From Desmodus rotundus (Eukaryota; Chordata; Mammalia; Chiroptera; Phyllostomidae): a DNA stretch of 64,000 nucleotides. Location of the stretch: assembly GCF_022682495.2 (NCBI RefSeq), contig NC_071398.1, positions 93,523,705-93,587,704 of the forward strand, in the 5' to 3' direction. Below, in pieces: positions 1 through 10,280 of the stretch. A program made the translations under genes and the position numbers. A model generated the notes under the pieces. It worked only from the letters and a program-made list of their open reading frames with translations. It did not search any database and was not told the DNA's origin. Positions within the stretch are counted from its first letter, which is position 1. Every line of letters begins with the position of its first letter.

Positions 1-356
1 GTCGAGGAGGGAACAATTTCATTGTCCTTGAGTCAGGAGCATTGGCTTATCCACATAAACCCTTCTCTCAAATGCCTCTGAGCTAACAGCGCCTGCTTCC
101 TTCTCCAGAATCTCTCTGCAGCCTTCAACCACATCCCACCTGTTCCCTCGCTCCTCCCTCCCAACGAGCCCATCTCCACCACAGGCCCTTGATAGAATCT
201 CACACAGCGCACATTTATTATTGACTGGTTTCTTGATCTTGGATAGTATATCACCAGCAGTCAAGACGAGAGCTCTTAAAGGTAGTTTCACAGATTTAAG
301 ATGAAGAAACAGTATCCATATAGTTTCAGACTCAAGGAAGTCTGGTAGCCAGCCAG
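1..356. other. Unassigned non-coding sequence
   Basis: Mixed-composition sequence with no repeat family I recognise, leading into a microsatellite. Open frames on the minus strand here run through the adjacent dinucleotide tract and have no recognisable protein features. Confidence 0.5.
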
Positions 357-384
357 CCACACACACATACACACTCACTCTCTC

Positions 385-446
<62 letters not shown>
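357..446. repeat. Compound (CT)n/(CA)n microsatellite
   Basis: An interrupted CA/CT stretch passes into a pure CT run, then into about 21 CA units (403-445). The CA tract is uninterrupted and so probably length-polymorphic. Confidence 0.95.
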
Positions 447-1318
447 ATGAGGCCGTTGGAGAACGGAATTTTACTCACTGGAGCTGGCTTGGACTTTAGA
501 TATGAAACATTTGATTTATAGTTTCCATTTCACTCTGATGGAAAACTCTGCTTACCCTTATTGGAAGGTCGAATGTGTTAGGTTCTTTTGCGAAGGTAGC
601 TGTTAAAATTTATTTCACATTCAAGGAAAGGGGTGCTTGTTATTTGCCATGTTCCCATTTTAATTATGATTTTTCCCAGCATCATTTTTAACTAGAATAA
701 CCTAAGGCCCACTAGAAGTGATTTTCCCTAATCAGCTCTTAAGCCCACCTCCCCCTCTCCCACTTGCTGCCACAGCTAGAGCTACACAGATGAAATGCGA
801 CGGAGAACCGAGCAATTACCTGGTGAATCTGAACAGTGTAGAGTCAGCAGTCAATTAGAATAGTTCAGTCAGGAAAACTCTTTCTTCTCCCTTCTTCTTT
901 CGCTCTGTGAATTATCGTCTTAACTCCTACTACTCCGTCTGCCCTGCCTTGAAGCCCCTCCTCATCCTCCTGCCTCTGCAGACCCCAGAGCCCTCTGTAC
1001 CAGTTGACCTTGGCTCTTTTGCCCACCTGGCTCTCCTCTCCATTCCTCCCCCTGTACAGGTCCACAGTCCTCCTGCATTTGAGTCAGCTCAGAACTGTGC
1101 GCCCCCTTGTGTTAGGCTGGCCCCTGCACACTCGGATCATTTCCCAGGTGTGAGCCCACATCTACTTGGCTGCAAAGACTATGGACCTGACTTCTAGAAC
1201 TTCCCTTGTACTGAGATTGTCTTTGCACACCTGTCAGCAGCTCGGGCTCTTTTACTGATGGACACACTGCTTGCTCTTGCCAGCTTCTGTCACTAGGGAC
1301 TGAATGTTGGCGGACCTG
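447..1318. other. Unassigned non-coding sequence
   Basis: No gene and no clear repeat. The stretch around 880-1100 is pyrimidine-rich and keeps a 96-codon open frame, but composition alone explains this and no domain is visible. Confidence 0.5.
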
Positions 1319-1358
1319 CGCCCAGTGTGAGGAGGGAACGCCCAGTGTGAGGAGGGAG
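1319..1358. repeat. 20-bp direct tandem duplication
   Basis: Two adjacent 20-bp copies (1319-1338 and 1339-1358) sharing the core CCCAGTGTGAGGAGGGA differ only at the last base, so this is a recent local duplication. Confidence 0.9.
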
Positions 1359-1634
1359 CTTGCTCCCAGGGACAGACCTCATACACATGAACACCCAGTC
1401 CCATGGGCCTTCTGAGCCCAGCTGTGTCCCTCTGCCAAGTGGGATCTCCAAGTACTTCCTGTTCATCCCATGTCAATCGCCTGCCTGCCTCTTGATTCAA
1501 GGCAGCCAATCCCATATTCAACTGATCCCCATCGTCAGCCACATCTTCCCGTGGCAGCAAGGTAAGTAGGCCTTAACCATTTCTCCTCTGGCATTCTTGC
1601 TGCAATAGGAGCCACCATATGGGACACTTACTCA

Positions 1635-1731
1635 TTTATTAACATGAATTCACTTAATCTATGTTTGTTGAGCACCTGGTATACCTGGCATTCAGTGTTC
1701 AACAATACCTACTTCTGACCCCTGAGGAGTG
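1635..1731 (-). repeat. L2/MIR-like fragment, minus strand
   Basis: The segment reads as the inverted form of the old-LINE/MIR end (a 'TGTTGAGCACCTGGTATACC' type phrase followed by a degraded 'gcactcagtg'). It appears to be broken by the MaLR LTR that starts at 1732. Confidence 0.5.
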
Positions 1732-2113
1732 TGTATTAGTCTCCTGCGGCTGCTGTAACAAAGGCCACAGACTGGGCAGTTTAAACAACAGAAGTGTACA
1801 TCTCACAGATCTGGTGGCCGGCACTCTGAAATCCAGGTGCTGGGAGGCGGCGCCTGCTGCAAGTCCCTCCCCTGGCCACTGCTGGCCATCTTCTCCCAGG
1901 GCCTTCGCATTGTCTTCCCTCCATGTGTGTCTATGTCTGTGAGCAAATTCCCCCTTTATATAAGGACACCAGGTATATTGGACTAAAGGTCCACTCTGTT
2001 TCCAAATGAGCTCATCTTCACTAATGACATTTGCAGCGACCTCATTACCAAGTAAGGTCATGCTCTGAGGTGCTGGGGACCAGGACTTGAACATGGTCCT
2101 TCAACCCGTAACA
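1732..2113 (-). mobile_element. MaLR-type solo LTR (MST/MLT1 group), minus strand
   Basis: Read on the minus strand the element begins TGTTACGGGTTG, carries the family phrases 'AAGTCCTGGTCCCCAGCACC' and 'GGTGTCCTTATATAAAG', and ends in GACTAATACA, the classic MaLR 3' end; the LTR is bounded by TG...CA. Flanking pentamers (1727-1731 and 2114-2118) match only partly, in keeping with age. No internal region is attached, so it is a solo LTR. Confidence 0.85.
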
Positions 2114-2289
2114 GTATGCCTCGTGCCCTGGGGCAGGAGGCAGAGAGAGCTGTCTGTAAATGCTTGCTCTGTGTCTGCTGGGAGGAGCGGTCCCCTTTCC
2201 TTCCCTTCACTTTTCAGGGCAGACATGCCCTCCAGACAGCTACTATTTATCAAGCAATAACCAGGTAGAAATACACCAGCAACTGTGTG

Positions 2290-2400
2290 TATTTTTGAGC
2301 ACTTAGTATGTGCTGAGTGCTATTCAGTGACTTACATGCATGGACACAGTCCTATGAAGAAAGTGAGGCTGAGAGTGTAAAAAACAGGCCAGCTTCACAC
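2290..2400 (-). repeat. MIR fragment, minus strand
   Basis: Inverted MIR signature: a 'GAGCACTTAGTATGTGCTGAG' like end followed by the 'TCCTATGAAGAAAGTGAGGCT' region. It is heavily diverged. Confidence 0.55.
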
Positions 2401-4109
2401 GCTAAGGAGAGAGAAGCATGTCAGCTGTGTTTTGTAAGGAGAGAATTACTTACGCCTTCTGTCCCCCACCTCCCCACGACACTGGGCTGTGCTATGCAGG
2501 ATGTCTCTGCTGTTTTAGATCCAGATGCTGACAGGGCACGGCTCACAGAGACTGCTGTGTGGGGAAGCTCCCGAGTCAGGCAGTGCAGAAAGCCCTGCTG
2601 CTGCAGGTTCTAATCCCTGCGGTCAGAGCCTCTGCCAAGCACTCAGTGTTAAGTGATACCTACTTAAAATAGGTGCCCATCTATCTCGGGTACTGTTATT
2701 GCCTTTGCTCTCAAATATCATTCTCTTATTCATTTGCTAACTTACTTCCTGTCTTTCCCCAAATTAGTGTCTAGAGGGGGCCCCTCCCAAACTGGAATTA
2801 TCTTCTGGGGGCTGGGCCCCTTGTAGTACAGGCTTCCCCCACTAGGTGAGGGTTCTAGGAACCCATCTGTATCAGTGTACCAGTTGGCGTTATTGTGAGA
2901 GGCTGTGTTTGGCTTCCATGAATTTTTTTTTTTGAAGACTCTTTCAACGTGTTTGCCCATTTCATGATGGGTGATTTACAAGTGCACCTGCCCACACCAC
3001 GGTGAGGGTTCAGCAATTTTTGACCAAAAATGGCATGACCCCTATGCCTCACGCTCCCTATTCACCCAATCTCATCCTGAGCATCTTTTCATTTGTTTGT
3101 TTCCCTGGATGAAAAAAAGTCCTCAAAGGGAAACGTTTCACTGATGTGGAAGAGGCGAAACAAAAAACGGCAGAAGCACTAAAATCAAGGAGTTCAAATA
3201 CTATTTTGAGCAGTGGAAAAAAGCCTTGATAGGTGTATTGCATCAAATGGAGAGTACTTTGGAAGTGACTGAAGTTTGAACATGTAAGAGTGAATACACA
3301 GTTTTTTAATAGACAATTCCATTTTTAGGGGGGTCTCCCCTCATACGTCCCATGAAGGAAGGGCCAGCATCTTGGGTGCCTTGTGCCCCACCTGGTCCAC
3401 AGAGGTATTCCAAAAAAACCTTTGGGTAAAGGAATTTTGGTACAGATAAAGCATTTCTTTGGGGCCTTCTCAAAAACAAGATTTGATTTCATTTTTAGCA
3501 AAACACAGGGCACAAAATGACTCTAGGAACTCATTTGTTAAGTGGTCGAGTAGCAATGAGACATTCAGAGCATCGTCGCCGGTGCCCAGCACAGCTGGGG
3601 AAGACATGTGACTCTCCGCACCAAAGTCTTCTTCCTGCAGTTGTTGATAATTACCCTCCTAAGTGCAGCTCTGGCCGTGTAGCCACAGGTTTCAGTTTCA
3701 CTTAAAGTATCGACTTCCCAGTCGGGGCCTCATCAGCATTTTCCTTCCTAACAGCAGCCCACTCCTACTGCTTGGTGAGAACAGGCTGTACATTCAAGGC
3801 ACAATTGATGGACCAAGTTCATGTGTGTTGGGGGAGGGGTAGTCATTCACAGACTCTGCACCCTGAGGTGTTGCAGCTGAGAAGGTGGGGCTGGCTGTTG
3901 TAAGGCCTGGGCCCCCTCCCTGGGCTCCAGGCAGCTCACCCTGGATGAGATTGGTATGTTGAGATTGGTGTCTTCATTTGGAAAAAAGTGGTGAATGATT
4001 CCCGCGCGACCTGCTTCACAGACCATTGCAGGCCTCAATTAAAGTAATGCACAGAGAAATGCTTCTGGCCCGGCACACGAAAAGGTAAAGAATTACCTAG
4101 GATGAGAGC
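2401..4109. other. Unassigned non-coding sequence
   Basis: No gene or clear repeat family seen. It holds an 11-T run (2923-2933) and ordinary mixed composition. The short open frames on both strands are unremarkable. Confidence 0.5.
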
Positions 4110-4315
4110 ATTGGTATCCAACATAACAGGGCTCCAGTCCCAGTTCTATGACTTATTAGCTGTGACCTTAGTTATTTAAAAATCTCTGCACTTCAGTTTT
4201 GTCATCTGCGAAATGGGGAGAATAATACCAACTTATCAACGTGGCATGTTCGTGAGGGTTAAAAGGAATGATTTCTGAGAAGCTCTTGGCACCGGGTAGG
4301 TGCAGTACTAATATT
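4110..4315 (+). repeat. MIR SINE, plus strand, nearly full length
   Basis: Shows the MIR order: 'CCAGTCCCAGTTCTATGACT', the CTGTGACCTTAG core, CTTCAGTTTTGTCATCTGCG, AATGGGGAGAATAATACC, then a 'GGCACCGGGTAGGTGCAGTA' tail. Ancient mammal-wide SINE derived from a tRNA and an L2 tail. Confidence 0.9.
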
Positions 4316-4358
4316 TCCCCCACTGATTTTACTTTGTCACTTAACCAGGTAATCCCAT

Positions 4359-4882
4359 TGTATCAGCTTTCTATTGCTGTCATAACATTTCCACACATTC
4401 GTGGCTGAAATAACACAAAATTGTTGTCTTGTAGATTGGTAATCAGGAGTCCCGTGGCTTGGCTGTTTCTCCAGCCGTATCGCAAGGCTGAAATCAAGGT
4501 GTGACGCCAGGCTGTAGACGATGTCTGCTTCTAAGCTCATTCAGGTTGTTAGCAAATTGAGTTCCACGTGGTTGTTGGACTGAGGTCCCCTTTCCTTGCT
4601 GCATGGTGGCTGGGGGCGGGGATGTCCTCAGCTTCTAGAGGCTGCCCGCATTGCTTGGCTTGCGGGCCCTCTTCCTTCCTTCCTCTTCCCCCTATAAGGG
4701 GCCACGTATACACCGGGCCCACCCAGATAATCCAGGATAATCCACAGCCCCATCTTAATGTCAGTCACCTTGATTTCCCCTGCCAGGCTCCTTTTGCTAG
4801 GTAATCATTTTGTGCCAAATTAACACACAAGTTTCAGGGATAGAAACGTGGCCATCTTTGGAGGCCGTTTTTCTTCCGATCA
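4359..4882 (-). mobile_element. MLT1-type MaLR LTR, minus strand
   Basis: On the plus strand it opens TGTATCAGCTTTCTATTGCT, the inverted MLT1 3' end, and closes with the inverted MLT1 start (GTGGCCATCTTTGGAGG). The CCCCTATAAGGGGCC box near 4690 is also typical. About 520 bp, so close to full length, with no retroviral interior. Confidence 0.88.
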
Positions 4883-4904
4883 TAGCTGTATGTTGATACC
4901 CTGG

Positions 4905-4998
4905 TTTCGTATGTATTAACAATGTCTCATCAATGAGGTGTAATATTCAAAGTACTTAGCTCAATGCCTGGCCTAGAATAAGCTCTTGACTAATACTA
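4905..4998 (+). repeat. MIR 3'-end fragment, plus strand
   Basis: Contains a recognisable MIR tail (AAAGTACTTAGCTCAATGCC then TGGCCTAGAATAAGCTCTTG). It lies just after the MLT1 LTR, so either a second MIR copy or a piece displaced by that insertion. Confidence 0.6.
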
Positions 4999-5019
4999 AT
5001 TTCTGGCTTGCATATTGAT

Positions 5020-5325
5020 GAGCAGAGGACAGTAAGTCCTGGTAGCAAATCTACCTGTCTGAGTATCTTCTCCTTTGATGACCATCTTTAGTTTTCTCCA
5101 GCAACCCTTTCTGACCCCAGCCCTCGCTTGCCAGGCTGGTTTCGGTGTGGTCCTCTGTGTTACCGAATCATAGTGCTTACCTTGTTTAATTGTCCACATC
5201 TCTTCCACCAGACTCTGAGCATTTAAAGGACAGAAACTCACATTTTTCTCTCTGGGATTATTTAGTAGACTGTCTCATTACATAGTAGATGCTCAATAAA
5301 TGTTTACTGAGTACACGAACGCTGA
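5020..5325 (+). repeat. L2 LINE 3' end, plus strand
   Basis: Carries the L2 untranslated-region order: CAACCCTTTCTGACCCCAG, a 'CCACCAGACTCTGAGCATTT' stop-gap phrase, then ACATAGTAGATGCTCAATAA and a TGTTTACTGAGT tail. Confidence 0.88.
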
Positions 5326-6534
5326 GAAAATCTATGGCACACTCAAAAATAATTGATCAAATAATTACTGGTTGAAAGGCATCCCATAAACACCGTAAAC
5401 ATGAAGACATTTATTCAAGGAGGGGAAAATGTGTGCAGATGGATGCTGTATTTTCGAAGAGAATTGTCTTCACATAGAGGTTCCTGAAAAATAAATGTAG
5501 GTTGTGTTTATGAAGACAATTTTTTCATTGTCTAGGCTCAGATCTTATGGAGGAAATCTTCTGAAAATTGCTGTCAACTCCTGGTAGCTCTTGCACTTGG
5601 AATTGACTGAACGACTTTGTCACTTTTTTCTCTGAATGTATCAGGAAACAACCAAACACGATTGAAATGGAAGCCACATCAGCCTGGCTTACTTCTCATT
5701 TGCATACTTACTGGGACATCTTATATCTAAGAGCAACAGTGGACCCTTGTGTTATTTCTCTTGGAAATGCACAAGCAACCCCTCTCCTGCCAGCCCTGGC
5801 CCCACCTGCCAAACGCCTGTTTTCTATCCCTTTTGCGAAGTGTCCTAACAACGCTGGAAGGAGGTAGTGGTCAATAATGACCAAATAAGAGCAGCGTTCC
5901 GAGGGTGCTACGTTTACCGTTGTTGCTTGTGTGTGTGTTTTATGTCTTTTTCAGTGTTGTCTGTTGCAGGTTGTCAGCCGGCCCACGCTGACTCCTGATC
6001 AGCCAGGAGGCCGGCTTCTCTCGCCTGGGCCAGGCTCTCTCATCACAGCTGATTCCAGCTCGGCTGGTCCTTTTGCAGTAATTGCTCCCGCTTGGGGGCT
6101 TTGGTCTTTTGATATTTATTTTTTTTTAGGTTCAATATAGTCTCCATTATTTTAAAGGAACAGTTTTATTATCTGAAATAAGCAACCACCAATGAAAAAT
6201 TGGGGCTGAATCACAGGCCTCAGGACCCAGATGAGAAATAAAGAAATATTGTTTATAGCCATAAGTATTTGCTTGGCAGTTTTCCTCCTGTCTGTTGGGC
6301 TGGGGCACATTTTTTTTGCCATCACAGACCAGTAATTAGACATCAGATTATGTCTTGATATTACAAATGTGCTGCTCTCTATTGGAAGTCTGGGAGTCCT
6401 CATTTCTTTTGGATTCATCTCTCCATTTCAGAATCAGACTCCAGCTCACGCGTGAGGCTCCTCTGCCTTTCAATGGTTTTCGTGAAGCGAGTTCTCCATG
6501 GCCATCTCTGGTTGAGCTCCCTTACATAGTTCCT
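5326..6534. other. Unassigned non-coding sequence
   Basis: AT-rich from about 5330 to 5560, then mixed. No repeat family is clear. The open frame at 5667-5867 has no recognisable protein features. Confidence 0.5.
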
Positions 6535-6860
6535 TTAAACTCAGCAAATATTTCCCAAGCACTTGCTGTGATTGTGTGCCAGACAGCGTGGTAGACGCCC
6601 TGATGCCTCACACATGGTTCCTGATTTCCAGAAGCTCTGACTTGGTGAAGGGGACAGACGTGTGCAGATAAATAGAGAGGAAAGCTGACTCCATAAAGTT
6701 TTACAAATCTAAAAGACTTAGGTGCTCTATGGGCAGAGGCAGCCAAGGATAGCTAGGACTTAGTGCTGGAGCAATTGTTGGCTTAATGCCTGATGTGTTA
6801 GGTTTTCCGTGTGTGGTGTGCATGGTTTCGGGAAGGGGATGTAATTAGAACATAGGGCTT
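6535..6860 (-). repeat. L2-like LINE fragment, minus strand
   Basis: Begins with the inverted 3' end (AACTCAGCAAATATTTCCCA, then 'GCACTTGCTGTGATTGTGTG') and continues with a 'GGTTCCTGATTTCCAGAAGC' region and 'GGGGACAGACGTGTGCAGAT', the usual order of the inverted L2-like repeat. A distal piece may continue at 7680-7870. Confidence 0.65.
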
Positions 6861-7173
6861 CAGGAAGGGCTGCGTAGAGAGGGATGCAGCCAGAACCTCA
6901 CTGGCATCTTCCTGTCCTACCCACACTCTGAGCGTGGCTAGCCCCGTGGCGGGTGACGTTGTGGCAGCACCGTTGGGTGGCCACATGGTCAGGAGCAATG
7001 TGCTGATGGAGTGTCCAGCAAGACATTGCCCATTAACAGATACAACAGACCGATGCGTCAAGTGCTGTGTGAGCCTGTGTGCACGTATGTGGTGGCCCAG
7101 CTTGCTGAGTAGGGAGATTGAGCACTACGGGCCCGTCTGCACCAGCCACCTCACTCCCCTGCCTGTCCTAGAG

Positions 7174-7368
7174 CAGGGGTCCCCAACCTCCAGAGGCAGA
7201 CCAGTACCAGTCTGGGCCTGTTAGGTACGGGGCTGACAGCAGGAGGTGAGCTTGAATGTAAAGCGCTTGAATCATCCCCAAACCATCCTCCCCGCCCCCC
7301 ACCCAGTCTGTGGAAAATTTGTCTTCCATGGAACCAGTCCCTGGTGCCAAAAAGTTTGGGGACCACTG
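7174..7368 (+). mobile_element. Non-autonomous hAT DNA transposon fossil
   Basis: Terminal inverted repeats are visible: CAGGGGTCCCCAACC at the left and a matching TTTGGGGACCACTG at the right. The flanking 8-mers TCCTAGAG (7166-7173) and TCCTACAG (7369-7376) agree at 7 of 8 positions, the 8-bp target duplication expected of hAT transposases. At 195 bp it has no room for a transposase. It matches a widespread mammalian hAT repeat; subfamily not assigned. Confidence 0.92.
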
Positions 7369-7679
7369 TCCTACAGTTCTTGCTCCAGCGTGACCCTTCT
7401 TGAGGAATTCACTCCTCCACAGAGTCTCTGAACACAGCAAAGTTGTAGCTGCCTTGAGGCAAGCTCTGCGGCAAGGCTGATTGATGCTGGCTCTCTGACC
7501 TGGTCCCTGACCACCATTCCTATCTCCTGTCCCAGAATCGCCTTCCTCCCACTTACCCAAGCTGCTGTTAGTTTCTTCTTGCACCTCGATGCCTTTGAGT
7601 GTCTTTCCCTCTGCAGAGAAGGATCCTCACACAACGTGTGGGAGGTGGTTTGGGGGGAGCAGTTGGGGGGCAGAGGCGA

Positions 7680-7870
7680 GTGAATAGTGATTACAATAGC
7701 CTAGGTGAAAGGTAGGAAGTCTTGCATGGAACACCTGGGAATGGAGAGACAGAATCCGATGAAACGAGTATTTAGGAAGTTTAGAAGCTACAAAATGTGA
7801 TGACCAATTAGATATAGTGGGTGATGAAAAAGATTCCGTGATAACCCTGAGGGTTCTGGCTTGGATTGGA
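7680..7870 (-). repeat. L2-like LINE fragment, minus strand
   Basis: Phrases such as ATTACAATAGCCTAGGTGAA and the 'TGATGAAAAAGATTCCGTGA' region match the distal part of the inverted L2-like repeat. It is probably the same copy as 6535-6860, separated by the hAT at 7174 and unassigned sequence. Confidence 0.5.
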
Positions 7871-9049
7871 TTTTCTGTAATTACCTGTATCCCTTAGAGA
7901 CGTCTGTCAGCGTGAGCTACAAACCAACATTCCATGTAATTAACGTTTGTTTTTAACAAGGTTCAAGTTATATTTTAACAAAGAAAAATGTGAATTGATT
8001 TGATGTCTAGGCAATGTGACTTCCACCTTTGTTACTCATATTAATTTTTGAATACCAAAAATTAAAAATAATACTTAATAGAGTAAGTGGGATGAACTGT
8101 TAGGATGTGCAGAGGATTATGAAGGTAGTTTCTTTAGCATTCATAGTTACCTTTTAGAACCGTTGTGTTCTAATCTTTTAAAGGCAGAATACAGATTAGA
8201 CAAAAAATAGAATACAGATTAGACAAAAAATAGATTATAATGACTAGAGAAATGTGCCTTGCGATTGGGTTAAGGACCTCGGATATGTGCTTGTGTCCTG
8301 TTCTCCAGCGCAGAGCAAATGCGGGAGGCATTTCCAACATCGCTTGTTTTGATTTGCCTGCATTCAGAACGCTGACGGAGAAATGCTGGCATTTTTCTTG
8401 CTCCTCCATAGGACCTGGAAAAGGAAGAATGTGTCTTTCATGTAGCTCTGGTATGTTTGTAGTCTTTTGAAATCGTGACATCTCCCAAATAGCGTCGGTT
8501 CCAGACATGGAGCTGAGAAGCAGAACCAGGTTGTTAAGGACTGTGTGAATGATGTGTGATGTGACGTGTCGCCTGCTAATGAAGCACAGAGGAAAGTCCT
8601 TCGGTTTGACATGTAATTAATTCTTAAGGGAAAAAATGAGCATTTTTTGGGGGGTAGTACATGTTGGTTCTGCTCAGAAATAGTTCTGGCTTTCTTCCCT
8701 CTAGGCACATCGTAGGACTGAACTTCCTGATCTGCGGCACAGAGACTGGCCACGTGACTGACGTCGGCCAGTGAAATGTGAGTGGAAGCGACACGCACCA
8801 TCTCTGGGTGAAAGTCTAAGAGCCAGGGCATGATCTGCCCGTGTCCTTTCCCTGGTCACGGAGACTGGTGATGCTCCAGATGGCGGTGGCATTCCCGAGT
8901 GTGGGGATGTGGGGACGAGCCCCTAGCAGGTGCACAACCTTCATTGTTTTAAGGACTGAGGTCTCGGGGCTGGTTTGTTAGAAAGCCCACCCTGCCGCAT
9001 GCACATCTCATCCCTTGGTCACACACTTTAGAACACTGCTGTGTCTCCT
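7871..9049. other. Unassigned non-coding sequence
   Basis: AT-rich to about 8240, then mixed. It contains the exact 23-bp tandem duplication listed separately. The 155-codon minus-strand frame at 8364-8831 has no recognisable domain. Confidence 0.5.
8187..8232. repeat. Exact 23-bp tandem duplication
   Basis: Two identical, abutting 23-bp units (8187-8209 and 8210-8232) sharing the core AATACAGATTAGACAAAAAA. Zero divergence suggests a recent slippage or template-switch event. Confidence 0.95.
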
Positions 9050-10078
9050 GAGTACCGTATGTCCATCGTGGAGAATTTTGCAAATACAGAAAAGAACAAA
9101 AAAGATATAAGCATCCACTGAGATCACCTGCATAAAAATAATCAAATATTTGGATGGACGGTTGACCCTTGAATGACATGGGTTTGAACTGAGGGGATCC
9201 ACTTAAACGTGGATTTTCCCCCCAATAAATGCTATAAATGTATTTTTTCTGTCGTATGATTTTAAATAGCATTTTCTTTAGCTTGCTTTATTCTAAGACT
9301 ACAGTCTATAGTGCAAATCACATACTAAAATGTGTTCGTCTACCGTTCACGTTATCAGTAAGGCTTCTGGTTGAAAGTAGGCTGTTAGTGGTTAAGTTTG
9401 GGGGGAGTCAAAAGTTGTCGGCGGATTTTTTAACTGCGTGGGGGGTTGGTCCCCCTAATCCCCATGCTGTTCAAGGCGCAGTTGTATTTTATTTCTTTCT
9501 CTCATATATATTAAATTTCAAAAATTGAGGTCGCATTATATATACAATATTGCCCTTTTGCTTCATATTATATCACTAGCCTTTAAAATTTATAAATTTG
9601 CTGCCTAGCTTTAATTAGTGAAGGAGCATTGTGATCTATTTTTATATTTATATTATGTTTTATACTGTTATATAATTTATAACAAAGCAATATTTTACTT
9701 TTATATGTTTCTGCTTGTAAATAGCACCCTAAATGAATCATTTGTACCCCTCTTTGCTCAGATTGCTGGTACGTCCTTAGAGTAAATCCTAGAAGGGAAT
9801 TACAGAGCCAATGGGTGTGCATGCTTTGAAGATGTTGCTACACATTACTAAGTTGCCAGGAGAAAGATTGTACCAATTAACACTCCAGCAATGAGAGATG
9901 GGCCATCTCACCCTCCCTGTTGAGTATTACAATTCCTTTTAATCTCTGTTACTTCGATAGGTGAAAACTTTACGTGTTGTTTTCTATTTGCACTTCTTTG
10001 ATTACAAGTGATGTCGAACATTTATTTTACATGTTCATGAGCCATTTGTGTATTTTTTGTTCTGGGAATTGTCTAAGT
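9050..10078 (+). mobile_element. L1M-type LINE-1 3' region, split by a Tigger element
   Basis: The left part has GAATTTTGCAAATACAGAAA and the right part has the ordered old-L1 phrases TAAATCCTAGAAGGGAATTA, AGATTGTACCAATTAACACT, CTTCGATAGGTGAAAACTTT and TTGCACTTCTTTGATTACAA. Together they make one old L1 3' end with the Tigger at 9159-9486 inside it. No open reading frame remains. Confidence 0.85.
9159..9486 (+). mobile_element. Tigger/MER2-type (pogo-like) DNA transposon remnant
   Basis: Starts CGGTTGACCCTTGAATGACA and ends with a degraded inverted copy (GTTCAAGGCGCAGTTG, then TA). The interior carries the family phrases TAAGGCTTCTGGTTGAAAGT and 'GGGGAGTCAAAAGTTGTCGG'. The internal transposase part is deleted. 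A TA remains at the right border, as expected for Tc1/mariner-superfamily insertion. Confidence 0.88.
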
Positions 10079-10280
10079 CAGAGGTGCCCAAGCTTTTGGC
10101 GTCTCTGGGCCACACTGGAGGAAGAAGAGTTGTCTTGGGCCACACATGAAATACATTGCGACACGTAATCCCCAAAAAAATCTGATCATGTTTTAAGTAA
10201 GTTTACGATTTTGCGTTGGGCCGTATTCACAGCCCTCCTGGGCTGCATGTGGCCCACAGGCTGCAGGTTGGACACCCCTG
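10079..10280 (+). mobile_element. Bat hAT non-autonomous element, copy 1
   Basis: Bounded by CAGAGGTGCCCAAGC and GGTTGGACACCCCTG, near-inverted termini. The interior has GTCTCTGGGCCACACTGG and TTTACGATTTTGCGTTGGGC. The same element occurs inverted at 32540-32743 and starts again at 63972. The flanking 8-mers do not match well, so the target duplication is lost. No coding capacity. Confidence 0.88.
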
